Source of the DNA: an uncultured Kiritimatiellota bacterium | GTDB taxonomy: Bacteria > Verrucomicrobiota > Kiritimatiellia > RFP12 > UBA1067 | Direction of reading: 5' to 3' | DNA: 64,000 nucleotides | Assembly: GCA_934635225.1 (NCBI GenBank) | Contig: CAKTYZ010000016.1 | Coordinates: 1 to 64,000 of the forward strand | Shown: piece after piece, positions 49,037 through 58,310 of the stretch | Position numbering within the stretch: the stretch's first letter is position 1 | Layout: each line of letters starts with the position of its first letter | Notes under the pieces: generated by a model | Databases searched by the model: none | The model's input: the letters and a program-made list of their open reading frames with translations, nothing else | What the model was told of the DNA's origin: nothing | Position numbers and translations under genes: made by a program

Positions 49037-49801
49037 CTATGGCGCGGCATACTTGTCTTCCTTCACGTCCGTGAACACGACCGGACGCCGCGCCCTGTGG
49101 TCGTGCTGAGCCTGTGACAGCGTACGTATCGGACGCCCCAGGAACTTCTCGATCTTGGCCTTGATTTCAAACCAAAGATCATCGCCCATTCGTCTCCGAT
49201 TGCCGTAGAAGATCCCCTCCAGTTCGCGGAGCTGCGCCTCGTAATTTCGGATTCCACCGTAATAGACGCTTCGCCAGCCGTCCAGTTCAGCCTCACGCGC
49301 CGGATCGTACAGCTCCTCACGCGACAGGCGCCGCTTCGGCCGTGCGCGGTCGATCTGATTCTTCTGCCAGGCAAGCGACTTCATCGCGACGTCATACGTG
49401 TTAATCCAGAGCTCCCGTTCGCCCTCATGTATGTTCCAGATGCTCAATTGGTCAAACCTTCTGCAAATATAAGGGATGACGTCAGATTGCCGTTGGTAGG
49501 ACAAGTGCGCCAGCCGGATGGACTGCAGCCTGTCGACGAAATAGCGCCAACACGCCCTCTGATCGTCCAGTTCGGGCAAGCTCTTGATCTGCGCAAGGCC
49601 GTCCATGTCGCATATCGGCGACTCGTTCGTCTCGGTTTCGTAAAACCGGATGATGGCATCCAGTCCGCGCTTGACGGACGCCACGGCCTCGGATGTCGCG
49701 TTCGTCGACGCGATTTCGTCCGTCATGGGCTTTGCCTCGTCTTTCCGCTCGCCGCAACCGGCCAGCAGCACCACGCACGTGGCAATTATCGTTCTTTTCA
49801 T
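49037..49801 (-). CDS. Predicted lipoprotein of unknown function
   Basis: A 254-residue protein not matched to any family. The N-terminus MKRTIIATCVVLLAGC is a lipoprotein signal with lipidated Cys 16. The mature part is mostly helical and charged, with several Trp/Tyr residues in a region around WRYFVDRLQSIRLAHLSYQRQS and many Arg/Glu pairs. No catalytic motif was seen. The ATG at 49801 overlaps the stop of the preceding gene by ATGA, so the two are translated together and likely act together in the envelope. Confidence 0.65.
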   Translation of the reverse strand: MKRTIIATCVVLLAGCGERKDEAKPMTDEIASTNATSEAVASVKRGLDAIIRFYETETNESPICDMDGLAQIKSLPELDDQRACWRYFVDRLQSIRLAHLSYQRQSDVIPYICRRFDQLSIWNIHEGERELWINTYDVAMKSLAWQKNQIDRARPKRRLSREELYDPAREAELDGWRSVYYGGIRNYEAQLRELEGIFYGNRRRMGDDLWFEIKAKIEKFLGRPIRTLSQAQHDHRARRPVVFTDVKEDKYAAP

Positions 49802-51036
49802 TCGTCTTTTCTCCATTCGATGCCATTGCAGTACATGCGCCCATCCGCTTCGCGCTGGGCGCTGTTTCCGAACTTTCGCACCGTCACCAGTCCCGACGGC
49901 GTGATCTCGAACCGATGGCCGGCCTGCGGGTCAAAGACCTTCAAGGGTGGCGTATTTTTATCTTTATCCGCCAATTCCGCAGATGCCCACCCGAACGGGA
50001 CTTCCCACGTGATCCATCCGTCCTCCCAGCCGAAATCCGGATTGTCCGTCAGGTCGCCGTCGGCATTGACGCGCAACAGCTCAAGGGAAATGCTGGCGAC
50101 ATCGTATTTGCCCATCTTGTTGTCCCTGTCGATCGGCATCCACTCGCCCGCGCCCATCGCCTTCGAATGGCAGCCGATGACGTCGAAGCCGGGCCTGGCG
50201 AAATAGCCCGACCGTCGACCAGCCGTCGAGGGAACCTCTTCCATCGCGATGCCCACGAACGACACGTCGAGCGGCTTGACGTAGAACTCCTGCTTCAGCC
50301 CGATCCAGCCCGCGCGCCCGGCGGAGACCTTGTAGGGATAGCACTGCGGGTTGCGTGCCTCAATGCCGTCTGGCTCGACGACAGTGATGTTCGGGATGAA
50401 CTCGGCATCGCCGCAGATGGCCTTCAGCGTATTCACGGCGGGGATCGACGGGCATCGGTAACGACCGTCTGAATTGACTGTCCCGCCGTCGGAAGCCTCC
50501 CAGCGGAGGGGAACGCCCATCGGGTTGACGTTGCAGCAGATCGTCTCGCAAATGCCGAACTTGTGACGGTAGAAGCATTCGTTTCCTGGCGCAAAGTTCA
50601 GCACGGAGATCTCGACCTCGGCGACGTTCAGCCGCGCGACGCGGACGAGATTCCACGCCGCATCCATCTTCGGACGCTTCAGGACGAAAGTTCGCTCGAT
50701 CCGCCCGTCTGTCGGAGCGTTCTCTTCCGTCTGGCTGTCGGCCGTCGCCGCACAGCCGAACCATCTGCCGCAGTCAAAGCCAAAGGACAGGTCGTCCTCG
50801 TCAAGTCCGAGAGCGCCGTCCCCGTTCGCGTCCGTCCCGATCGCCACCTCGACGCAGTTCGTCGGCGAGGCGTCGAGCGCAAGCGTGAACGCAATGCGGC
50901 TCATCGCCTCGAAGTCGACTTCAAAAGGAATGTTCGTTGTCGCCTCCGAAAGGACGGCGGCGTCAAACGGCAACGGCGGAACGGCAACGCCAAGCGCAAC
51001 CAAGGGGAAAAGGAAACTTGCCACAACCACTCTCAT
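49798..51036 (-). CDS. Secreted protein of unknown function
   Basis: A 412-residue protein with a signal peptide (MRVVVASFLFPLVALGVAVP) and a beta-rich body. An EF-hand/dockerin-like loop DANGDGALGLDEDD may bind calcium. The middle has four cysteines in a short span (CFYRHKFGICETICCN). The C-terminus (ITPSGLVTVRKFGNSAQ) is of unknown type. I do not recognise the family. It is coupled by ATGA to the downstream lipoprotein. The promoter found upstream places the transcript start about two bases before the ATG. Confidence 0.65.
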   Translation of the reverse strand: MRVVVASFLFPLVALGVAVPPLPFDAAVLSEATTNIPFEVDFEAMSRIAFTLALDASPTNCVEVAIGTDANGDGALGLDEDDLSFGFDCGRWFGCAATADSQTEENAPTDGRIERTFVLKRPKMDAAWNLVRVARLNVAEVEISVLNFAPGNECFYRHKFGICETICCNVNPMGVPLRWEASDGGTVNSDGRYRCPSIPAVNTLKAICGDAEFIPNITVVEPDGIEARNPQCYPYKVSAGRAGWIGLKQEFYVKPLDVSFVGIAMEEVPSTAGRRSGYFARPGFDVIGCHSKAMGAGEWMPIDRDNKMGKYDVASISLELLRVNADGDLTDNPDFGWEDGWITWEVPFGWASAELADKDKNTPPLKVFDPQAGHRFEITPSGLVTVRKFGNSAQREADGRMYCNGIEWRKDE

Positions 51037-51044
51037 TGACTGGA

Positions 51045-51074
51045 ATTATATCATGTTGGTGACGATTCCCGCAA
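51045..51074 (-). promoter_or_regulatory. Promoter of the secreted protein/lipoprotein pair
   Basis: On the minus strand, TTGCGG (51069-51074) and TATAAT (51045-51050) are 18 bp apart. The predicted start near 51038 is two bases from the ATG at 51036, which suggests a leaderless mRNA. Confidence 0.75.
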
Positions 51075-51179
51075 ACGCGGCATTCTAAAAAGAGACGTGT
51101 AAATGAACAAAATGAAGCCCAAATAGGTCTGTAAAACCTGTGTCTTCGGGCGAATGCACGAACTGCCTCCTGATGGCGG

Positions 51180-54100
51180 CTATTCGAGATTCCCTAAATC
51201 TGGCAGCGCAACCGACACTTTGAAATAGCGACTGGTATCTTTTACCGCACCAAATTCGCAATCCAACCGGTCTGCACCGAGAATCGTATACATGCGTGTA
51301 TTTCCAAGATCTGGCTCATAAGTAACGACAGGTTTCCCTTCTTCCATCTTAAATGACGTAATGCAGAACTTCGCGTTCCTGTCTGTCGGATCTAAGCCTA
51401 AAATATAATTATCGTTGAATGACTGCCCGTTAGCGGCTTTCTGTGAGGATGCATCCAAGAGTTCACCAAGTGATGTAGGCTTAGACTTGAAATAAGATAC
51501 GGCCCATGTGAGATAATCTCCAAATCGACACTCTCTGTACATTGGTCCACTGACGTTGAACAGCCCTACAGATATGGCTTCCACGCCGACTTGAGCCTCC
51601 AACTTATCCGCAGCAAGTTTCTTAGTTTCATAGGCCATCGACGTAACGCTCTCTACAGAGAGGCTTTTGGTTATAGACAATGATTTCAAGTCCCATCTGT
51701 CTGTTCCTACGCAAATGCGATCGCCAGACAACGGCAAAGCAAACACGTTCACAAGGCAAAACTGAACCCCTTCGTCAACGCTTCCAATATTGTACTTAAT
51801 TTCCTTAGCACCATTACTGGCAACCCATAGGTTCTGCGGTGCCCCAACAGGCGCCCCTGCATGACATTCCTCACAGATTCCAAGCGGGATGGCGGCAACG
51901 CTTTCCACCAGTTTGTCCGTAAATACCGTTGCTCGCTCAAGTTGAGGCAACGCATCGTATAGATACCGAGTATATGCCACAAGTTCTGCGAATGTCAACT
52001 GGAAATCCTGCTTCTTCCTTCCATCATGTGCAGCGTATGCATCAGCAGCCGCACACTTCCATCCATTGTCGAACATGACCTTCTTAAACAACGACCAGCG
52101 ATCCGCTCCCCACGACAACTGGTCAATCTTCGAAGAGGCAATCCACGATTCATTCGCAAGGCAAATGCCAAGACCTTCTTCATCAAGGACGTTAAGCTCA
52201 TCATCGGAAAGAGTGTCGTCGGAAACAACTCCTTCTGAGTGACAAGCCATGACAACACCTTGGAAAGCGACACCCGGACGCGGCTTCAGATGTGTGCGCA
52301 CATCCGCGAGAAGGTCTTTTGAGAAATAGTATTGATCAGCCGCGACCAGGCGATTTCCAACGAATTCGCCTTTGGGATCGTACGCCTCCTTTCCTCCGTG
52401 TGCTCCGATGTAGAAAAATACGTAATCACCGTTCTCTGCCGTGCAGACCGCATTTGTCAAGGCATCCTGAATGCTCTCTTTCCGAGCAGACGCCCCTATG
52501 ACCGTCTTTACGGCGAAGCCTCCCTTCTGCTCCAGCAACTCAGAAATCTCCTTTGCGTCAAGTTCTACGGACAATCGGTCGCCCTGCGAGCCAAACGGCT
52601 TTGAACACCCAACGACAACGGCCTTTCTGTTGCGCGTCAAGAGGCTTGCGCCTCTAAATTCAATGTCAAACAATGTCGGTACGACCTCATAATTAATTGG
52701 GCTCGTAAAAGGCGGAATCGCGCGAAATTCCGAGTCAACAAAAGTGTTTGTGATCGAACTCGTGTTCTGTACTATGTTTGAGGCAATCACTTCAGTCGTT
52801 CCGCTGTCAACTGTTCGACGAATTGCGTATCGCAAGTCTGGCGGGCGGTAATCGGATGCCCATCCCAGCGTGAGGCTGCCATCTGGGATTGAGGCACTTT
52901 CGGCGAACAGTTCAACCTGTGGCGTGCCAATCTCCATATAAAGTCCACGCCACATGCCCGTCTTCTTGTCAATGACGGCATCCCATGCGTCAAGTTCGGA
53001 CAAGGCCCAGCCTCGCGCCATGCTGCCGGCGGACGGGCAAAAAGAACCAGCGAACGTCGGCGGCGAAGAGGCAAAGTACACATTCCGAACACCTGTGCAA
53101 CCCGCGAATGCCGACTCGGCGATCTTTTCCATCGACTGCCCAAAGGCAATCGTTGAAAGACTGGTGCAATTACGAAACGCGTTGTTAGGGACTCTTGGTG
53201 CGAGCCAGACGAGGTTGATTATGCCACTACACCCAGAAAACACAGCATCCCCCACGATCTCGGTCTTCTCAGGAATCACCGCCATCTGAATCTTGCGGCA
53301 ATTCGAGAACGCATACGAGCTGACGGCCTCCACATTAGGCAGGAGATCCAACTTCTCCACTGCCCAACTTGAACATCCTGCAAATGCGGAAGACTCTATG
53401 TTCGTAATGGCTGTCCACTGTAGTTGCAGGTCTGTCAAGTTCTCGCATCCGTAGAACATCCGGGAGGGGATCGTCTTGACGCCACCCTTCGCGACAAACG
53501 TCTTCAGGCTCTTCTGTCCTTCAAATCCACTTTTGAACGTCGTGATGCCTTTGCCAATCTCCACAGCCTCAAGGTTGGACGAGCCTCGAAATGGCCTAAA
53601 TGCCAGATCAACAACGCCATCTCCGAGCTTCACCGTCTTCAGCTTGGGGCAACATGCGAACGGCCCATCAACGCTGCCGCATTCCAGAGTGAGATCAGTG
53701 CCGTCGACCACCGCCGACTCAAGGTTTGCGCAACTCGCAAAGGCCATTGGGGCAAGCCGCGTCAGCGACAGCAATTCAACGGACTCCAAGGACGAAACGC
53801 CATAGAATGCGCTATTCTCAACACTTTTCAGATTCGGCAAGTAGTTCAGGCATCCGAAGTCATATCCACAATTCTGGAATGCCCCGGCCTTGATCTCTTC
53901 TATCTTCTCCCAGTTAAGCTTCAGCTCCGTCAGATTCGCACAGTTGTAGAACATCCTATAGGGGATCGCCTTGACGTCGCCCTTCGCGGCAAACGTCTTC
54001 AGGTTCTTCTGGCCTTCGAAACCGCTGTTGAACGTCGTGACGCCCCTGCCAATCTCCACGCACTCAAGGTTAGTCGATCCATTAAAAGGCCTGAATGCCA

Positions 54101-54833
54101 GATCAACAACGCCGTCTCCGAGTTTCACCGTCTTCAGCTTGGGGCAGTAGGCGAACGGCCCGTCCCAACTGCCACATTCCAAAGTGAGATTATAGCCATC
54201 GATTGTTACTGATTCGAGATTTCCGCAACCGGCAAAAGCCTCAGGCCCCAGCCGCGTCAACGATGTCAACACAACAGATGTCAGGGATGACACGCGCCGA
54301 AACGCATCACTGCCGATGCTTTGCAGGTTCGGCATGTAGTTCAAGTCGCCGAAGTCATATCCGCAGTCTTGAAACGCACAATTGCCAATCGAGACAACGT
54401 CTTTCCAGTCAAGCTTAAGTGATTCCAGGTTCTTGCATCCAAAGAACATGCTGCCTGGGATGGCAACAACGCTTCCCCTGAAAACAACCGCCTTTAGGTT
54501 GTCGCATCCGGTAAAGATGCATGACCTTCTTGTGATTGTAACGGATGACGGTATTGTCACGTGCGTGATGGACGTATTCTTTGTGAATGCTCTTTGTCCA
54601 ACCGCCGTGACCGTATAGTCACGATAAATCGGATTCCCGTCACTGTCTTTGTCACCCGACTCGGCTCGCACGACAGAAGGAACTTCAACTACTGCGGCAC
54701 TTCCCAAGTACTTGTTGATGGTTGCCGTTCCTTGCGACTTGTAAACGGAGAATTCAAAATAGTCCTGTGAAGTCGCATAGGCCGCTGTTGCCGTTAGGAG
54801 CAACAGGGCTGTTCCAAGTCTGAAGCTTTTCAT
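51180..54833 (-). CDS. Secreted BspA-type LRR protein with caspase-like peptidase domain
   Basis: A 1217-residue secreted protein. A signal peptide (MKSFRLGTALLLLTATAAYA) precedes about 500 residues of BspA-type leucine-rich repeats (LRR_5; e.g. NLESLKLDWKDVVSIGNCAF), including two near-identical 165-residue blocks. A linker with fibronectin-like features follows, then a caspase-like (C14/metacaspase clan CD) domain: RKAVVVGCSKPFG, FFYIGAHGG with the catalytic His and GVVMACHSEG with the catalytic Cys. The C-terminal 70 residues (YTILGADRLDCEF...SRYFKVSVAL) look like a small beta module that recurs in secreted proteins of this bacterial group, perhaps for sorting. Target and role are unknown; substrate binding by the LRR and cleavage by the caspase-like domain is inferred. 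Confidence 0.75.
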   Translation of the reverse strand: MKSFRLGTALLLLTATAAYATSQDYFEFSVYKSQGTATINKYLGSAAVVEVPSVVRAESGDKDSDGNPIYRDYTVTAVGQRAFTKNTSITHVTIPSSVTITRRSCIFTGCDNLKAVVFRGSVVAIPGSMFFGCKNLESLKLDWKDVVSIGNCAFQDCGYDFGDLNYMPNLQSIGSDAFRRVSSLTSVVLTSLTRLGPEAFAGCGNLESVTIDGYNLTLECGSWDGPFAYCPKLKTVKLGDGVVDLAFRPFNGSTNLECVEIGRGVTTFNSGFEGQKNLKTFAAKGDVKAIPYRMFYNCANLTELKLNWEKIEEIKAGAFQNCGYDFGCLNYLPNLKSVENSAFYGVSSLESVELLSLTRLAPMAFASCANLESAVVDGTDLTLECGSVDGPFACCPKLKTVKLGDGVVDLAFRPFRGSSNLEAVEIGKGITTFKSGFEGQKSLKTFVAKGGVKTIPSRMFYGCENLTDLQLQWTAITNIESSAFAGCSSWAVEKLDLLPNVEAVSSYAFSNCRKIQMAVIPEKTEIVGDAVFSGCSGIINLVWLAPRVPNNAFRNCTSLSTIAFGQSMEKIAESAFAGCTGVRNVYFASSPPTFAGSFCPSAGSMARGWALSELDAWDAVIDKKTGMWRGLYMEIGTPQVELFAESASIPDGSLTLGWASDYRPPDLRYAIRRTVDSGTTEVIASNIVQNTSSITNTFVDSEFRAIPPFTSPINYEVVPTLFDIEFRGASLLTRNRKAVVVGCSKPFGSQGDRLSVELDAKEISELLEQKGGFAVKTVIGASARKESIQDALTNAVCTAENGDYVFFYIGAHGGKEAYDPKGEFVGNRLVAADQYYFSKDLLADVRTHLKPRPGVAFQGVVMACHSEGVVSDDTLSDDELNVLDEEGLGICLANESWIASSKIDQLSWGADRWSLFKKVMFDNGWKCAAADAYAAHDGRKKQDFQLTFAELVAYTRYLYDALPQLERATVFTDKLVESVAAIPLGICEECHAGAPVGAPQNLWVASNGAKEIKYNIGSVDEGVQFCLVNVFALPLSGDRICVGTDRWDLKSLSITKSLSVESVTSMAYETKKLAADKLEAQVGVEAISVGLFNVSGPMYRECRFGDYLTWAVSYFKSKPTSLGELLDASSQKAANGQSFNDNYILGLDPTDRNAKFCITSFKMEEGKPVVTYEPDLGNTRMYTILGADRLDCEFGAVKDTSRYFKVSVALPDLGNLE
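53470..54460 (-). repeat. Tandem duplication of 495 bp inside the LRR-caspase gene
   Basis: Blocks about 165 codons apart share long stretches, for example PKLKTVKLGDGVVDLAFRPF in both. The matching sequence CACCGTCTTCAGCTTGGGG lies at 53631 and 54126 on the plus strand, an offset of exactly 495. Limits of the duplicated unit are approximate. Confidence 0.75.
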
Positions 54834-55195
54834 TCTGTTGTTCACCCTTTCTGCACATTTCAGAATACGCCCCTCCCTCGTGCAGAAAAAGAAAGTGGCG
54901 CATTTCAAATCACCACGTCTCTTGTGAGGCATCGCCAAACGCCCATACTAAAACATGAATGATGAAACACGCCACGTGGATCAACCACGTCGCGCGACCA
55001 TCGTACTTCGCTTTAGTATTAGAAATTGGCGATTTCACAAGAAGCGTTATACGCTGATTCGCGTACGCCTCGCGGGCCTCGGATGGGTTTCCGCGAGTCC
55101 TTCTCCTGTCGGCCCAGTGTGCGGCCGCAGGTCAAAGGTTTCGCCGTCCAAATTCCAAAATCAGGTCAGACCTAATTTTAGAATCCGTTCAGCCG

Positions 55196-55223
55196 GTGGC
55201 TGACGTCTGTGCCCGTCAGCCGC
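55196..55223. repeat. Strong inverted repeat
   Basis: GTGGCTGACG and CGTCAGCCGC pair over 10 positions (one G-U) around an 8-nt loop. No U-rich tract follows on either strand, so it is probably not an intrinsic terminator. Confidence 0.6.
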
Positions 55224-55357
55224 TGTCAAAGAGCCATCCGACCTTGCGGTCGTCATCGGGCAGGGCACATCCCACCCAAAGAAATCAAGGCGAATTATAC
55301 CACTTTCCGCCGAAACCCGTCAACTCAGCGGAAATGTCGGGGAAAAAGTTGGAAATT

Positions 55358-55382
55358 GTAAAATCTAACGGGTCAGCAAAGA
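55358..55382. repeat. Dispersed intergenic repeat, partial copy
   Basis: 25 nt nearly identical to 59401-59425 (one mismatch), with core CTAACGGGTCAGCAAAG. It lies downstream of trpF, the end of the trp operon. Confidence 0.65.
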
Positions 55383-55408
55383 GGGAAAGCGGACACCGTC
55401 CCCACAGC

Positions 55409-55477
55409 CCATCCGCATGGAAGCCCCTCGTCCATCCGCATGGAGGCTCCCCTTCCATCCGCATGGAGGACCCTCCG
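55409..55477. repeat. Three tandem 23-bp repeats
   Basis: Units start at 55409, 55432 and 55455; each begins CCATCCGCATGGA and the remaining 10 bases vary. CCAT...ATGG makes each unit partly self-complementary. No spacers as in CRISPR. Confidence 0.85.
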
Positions 55478-55728
55478 CCTTGCCGCGGGCAAAGGGACGC
55501 CAATCATCAGTCCGCGCGACATGCCGAATCAAGACGGTCAAGGGGTTCATCTGCCAGTTGGTTTCGGCTCGCTCGCCTTCATGGCGTTTCTGGAACTCTC
55601 TTCTTGTATTTATCGTATTTACCGTATCGAAGCGTCATGTATTGTGTCAAAACATCCGATCTCCTGTCAAAAAACCAAAATCATCCCGGGGCCTGTTTCC
55701 ACGGTCGAGGCAAGACGGTGCGATTGCC

Positions 55729-56337
55729 CTATGGACAGGATGATTCTGTCATATGCGCAGGACATGACGCCAATCGGTTTGAAATGCACGAGAAGGCGGC
55801 AAAGAATTGGCGAAGCTTTGCGATGGACTTGACGCCACGGGCGGATTCAAGGCTGCCCGAAACATCGATGACGTCGGGCGACTGGGACAGGACGCGCGGC
55901 AGGTTCGTCTCCGAGACGCCGCCCGCCAAGACCGTCTTAAACGCTCCGCACCGAAGCGCCGTCTCGCCGTCGCCATGTGACGAGTCGAAGAGGACGGCAT
56001 CCCCTTCCACGCCGCCGGCGAGCGTCCACACCTCCAGCCCGACGGCACGAAGCGCGGCGACATCCGCCGCCGTCGCCCGCCGATGGAGCTGGACGACCGG
56101 AAGCCCGCACGCACGGGCCGTCCGCAGGACCTCATCGACACCTTCCGTCGTGAAGACGCCGACGCACCGCGCCCGGCCCGTGAGGCCCGCGCACATCGCC
56201 CGAACCGCCTCGACCGTCACGCGGCGCGGGCTTTCCGGCGCGAAGATGAAGCCGAGGTAGTCCGCCCCAAGCCGTTCCGCCTCGGCGGCGAACGCGGCAT
56301 CGTTCACGCCGCAGACCTTGACTTTCGGCTGCGGCAC
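55729..56337 (-). CDS. trpF: Phosphoribosylanthranilate isomerase
   Basis: A 202-residue TIM-barrel enzyme that converts phosphoribosylanthranilate to CdRP in tryptophan synthesis. The catalytic Cys is in KVCGV and the catalytic Asp in LFDSSHG; GFIFAPESPRRV is the phosphate-side motif, and VLAGGV is conserved. Two usually well-kept segments differ: QLHR instead of QLHG, and DVSGSLES instead of DVSSGVE. Activity is still likely. The start is GTG at 56337, overlapping nothing but lying two bases after the trpA stop with AAGGCTG upstream. Last gene of the operon. Confidence 0.9.
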   Translation of the reverse strand: MPQPKVKVCGVNDAAFAAEAERLGADYLGFIFAPESPRRVTVEAVRAMCAGLTGRARCVGVFTTEGVDEVLRTARACGLPVVQLHRRATAADVAALRAVGLEVWTLAGGVEGDAVLFDSSHGDGETALRCGAFKTVLAGGVSETNLPRVLSQSPDVIDVSGSLESARGVKSIAKLRQFFAAFSCISNRLASCPAHMTESSCP

Positions 56338-56339
56338 GG

Positions 56340-57077
56340 TCAGCCTTCCTTCAGGAAGCGTTCAACGAGCGCACTCCCGATGACGAAGCCGTCGCAGTGC
56401 GTCGCGATCTGTGCGCCCTCCTCCGGCGTTCGGATGCCGAAACCCGCCACGACGGGGACGTCCACAAGGCGCTTGATCTCGGCGAGCCGCGCGGCGAGTT
56501 CCGGCGGCAGGGCCGCGCGCTGTCCCGTCGTGCCCTTGACCGTGACGGCGTAGAGGAAGGAGTCCTCGACGCCCGCCGTACTCGCCCGAACGCGGTCCGG
56601 ACCCGTCGTCGGCGCGATGAGCGGCACAAGCGTGAGGCCGACGGGACGCAAGACGTCCAAGAGCTCGTCACGCTCCTCCAGCGGAAGGTCCACGACGAGG
56701 ACGGCGTCCGCGCCGCGCCGCGCGGCTTCCTCGGCGAAGCGCTTCAGCCCGTAGCTGTAGATGACGTTGTAATAGGTGAAGATGACGATCGGGGTTTCGG
56801 GATGGCGCGCGCGAAGCCCCGACACGCCCGCGAGAACGTCGGCGAGCGTCACGCCGTTCGCGAGAGCCCGCTGCGCCGCCGCGCGAATGACCGCGCCGTC
56901 CGCCACGGGGTCCGAGAACGGCACGCCCAGCTCCAGGACGTCCACGCCTTCCGCCAACAGCGTCTCCGCCGCCGCGAAGCTCTTCGCCAACGTCGGCGCG
57001 CCCATCGTGAGATAGGCGACGTACGCCGCCTTGCCCTCGGCCTTGCACCGCGCAAAGGTCTTCTGGATCCGGTTCAT
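56340..57077 (-). CDS. trpA: Tryptophan synthase alpha subunit
   Basis: A 245-residue TIM barrel that cleaves indole-3-glycerol phosphate to indole and glyceraldehyde 3-phosphate. The catalytic Glu and Asp lie in LELGVPFSDPVADG, IFTYYNVIYSYG is the conserved central strand, and GFGIRTPEEG the phosphate-binding loop. It is slightly shorter than the usual 265 residues. The ATG at 57077 overlaps the trpB stop by ATGA, as is normal for subunits of one complex. The surrounding trp genes are visibly more GC-rich than most of the window. Confidence 0.95.
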   Translation of the reverse strand: MNRIQKTFARCKAEGKAAYVAYLTMGAPTLAKSFAAAETLLAEGVDVLELGVPFSDPVADGAVIRAAAQRALANGVTLADVLAGVSGLRARHPETPIVIFTYYNVIYSYGLKRFAEEAARRGADAVLVVDLPLEERDELLDVLRPVGLTLVPLIAPTTGPDRVRASTAGVEDSFLYAVTVKGTTGQRAALPPELAARLAEIKRLVDVPVVAGFGIRTPEEGAQIATHCDGFVIGSALVERFLKEG

Positions 57078-58252
57078 ATCTGCTTTCCTTTCTTGTAGTT
57101 CGCCACGTTGTCCATGTCCTTGTCGCCGCGCCCGGAGAGATTCACGAGCAGGATCGCCTCCTTCGGCAACGTCGGCGCGCGCTTGATCGCCTCGGCAACG
57201 GCGTGGCTCGACTCCAGCGCGGGGATGATGCCTTCGTAGCGGCAGAGCGCATCGAACGCGGCAATCGCCTCGTCATCGGTGATGGGCACGTATTCCGCGC
57301 GCCCCGTGTCCGCGAGATAGGCATGCTCCGGCCCGACGCCGGGATAGTCCAGCCCCGCCGAAACGGAATAGGTGTCCACGATCTGCCCCGACGGCGTCTG
57401 GAGAAGATAGGTCTTCGAGCCATGCAGGACGCCGACGCGCCCGCCGTTGATGCTCGCGGCGTGTTCGTCCGTCGCGAGGCCCTTGCCGCCCGCCTCCACG
57501 CCGACGAGCCTGACGGACGGGTCATCGAGGAAGCCCGCGAAGAGCCCCATCGCGTTCGACCCGCCGCCCACGCAGGCAATCGCCTGGTCCGGCAGCTTGC
57601 CGTATTCCTCCAGGCACTGCCGACGCGCCTCCTTGCCGATGACGCTTTGGAAGTCGCGCACCATCTCGGGATACGGCGCCGGGCCCGCGACCGTGCCGAT
57701 CACGTAAAACGTGTCGTCGCAATTCGCCGTCCAGTCGCGGATCGCCTCGTTCATCGCGTCCTTCAGCGTCGCGCTGCCCTCGCTCACGGCGCGCACCTTC
57801 GCGCCGAGCATCCGCATGCGCGCGACGTTCGGGGCCTGCCGCGCGACGTCAATCGCGCCCATGAAGACCTCGCACTCCATGCCGAAGAGCGCGGCCACGG
57901 TCGCCGTCGCGACGCCGTGCATGCCCGCACCCGTCTCGGCGATGAGCCGCCGCTTGCCCATCCGCCGCGCGAGGAGCGCCTGTCCGATCGTGTTGTTGAC
58001 CTTGTGCGCACCCGTGTGGTTGAGGTCCTCGCGCTTGAGGACGATCCGCGCGCCGCCGAGACGCTGCGAGAGACGCCGCGCGCAGGTGAGCGGACTTTCC
58101 CGCCCGACATAGTGCTTCAGCAGGTCGTCAAACTCCGCCTTGAACGCCGGGTCACGCCGGGCTTCGGCGTAGGCCGCCTCAAGCTCGTGCAGGGGCGTCA
58201 TCAGCGTTTCCGCGACGTACTGCCCGCCATAGATTCCGTAATGTGTTTTCAT
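57074..58252 (-). CDS. trpB: Tryptophan synthase beta subunit
   Basis: A 392-residue PLP enzyme that joins indole and serine. The PLP lysine is in LNHTGAHKVNNTIGQ, the catalytic Glu in LIAETGAGMHGVATAT, and CVGGGSNAMGLFAGF binds the cofactor phosphate. The segment GLDYPGVGPEHA closes the indole tunnel region. Length and motifs match the TrpB1 type. It directly follows trpC with a 58-bp gap and overlaps trpA by four bases. Confidence 0.97.
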   Translation of the reverse strand: MKTHYGIYGGQYVAETLMTPLHELEAAYAEARRDPAFKAEFDDLLKHYVGRESPLTCARRLSQRLGGARIVLKREDLNHTGAHKVNNTIGQALLARRMGKRRLIAETGAGMHGVATATVAALFGMECEVFMGAIDVARQAPNVARMRMLGAKVRAVSEGSATLKDAMNEAIRDWTANCDDTFYVIGTVAGPAPYPEMVRDFQSVIGKEARRQCLEEYGKLPDQAIACVGGGSNAMGLFAGFLDDPSVRLVGVEAGGKGLATDEHAASINGGRVGVLHGSKTYLLQTPSGQIVDTYSVSAGLDYPGVGPEHAYLADTGRAEYVPITDDEAIAAFDALCRYEGIIPALESSHAVAEAIKRAPTLPKEAILLVNLSGRGDKDMDNVANYKKGKQI

Positions 58253-58310
58253 TTGTTTGTCTGTCGTTTTAGTGGAAAGGTTGAAAAGCGGACGAATGGA
58301 ACGCGGACGC

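Larger units (their letters stand above)
54834..55728. other. Long intergenic region with repeats but no supported gene
   Basis: The 895 bp between the LRR-caspase gene and trpF contain only short open frames with unconvincing composition. Recognisable items are the inverted repeat ACGTGG-ATCAA-CCACGT (54974-54990), a 10-bp perfect or near-perfect inverted repeat at 55196-55223, a partial dispersed repeat (55358-55382) and three 23-bp tandem repeats (55409-55477). I could not identify the promoter of the LRR-caspase gene. Confidence 0.6.

Noticed and set aside
55409..55477. CRISPR array
   Set aside because: Repeats are 23 bp and directly adjacent with no spacers, and no cas genes are present.
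55196..56260. A 354-codon plus-strand frame covering the intergenic region and the trpF complement
   Set aside because: Half of it is antisense to trpF; the rest spans tandem repeats and inverted repeats; composition is unlike a protein.
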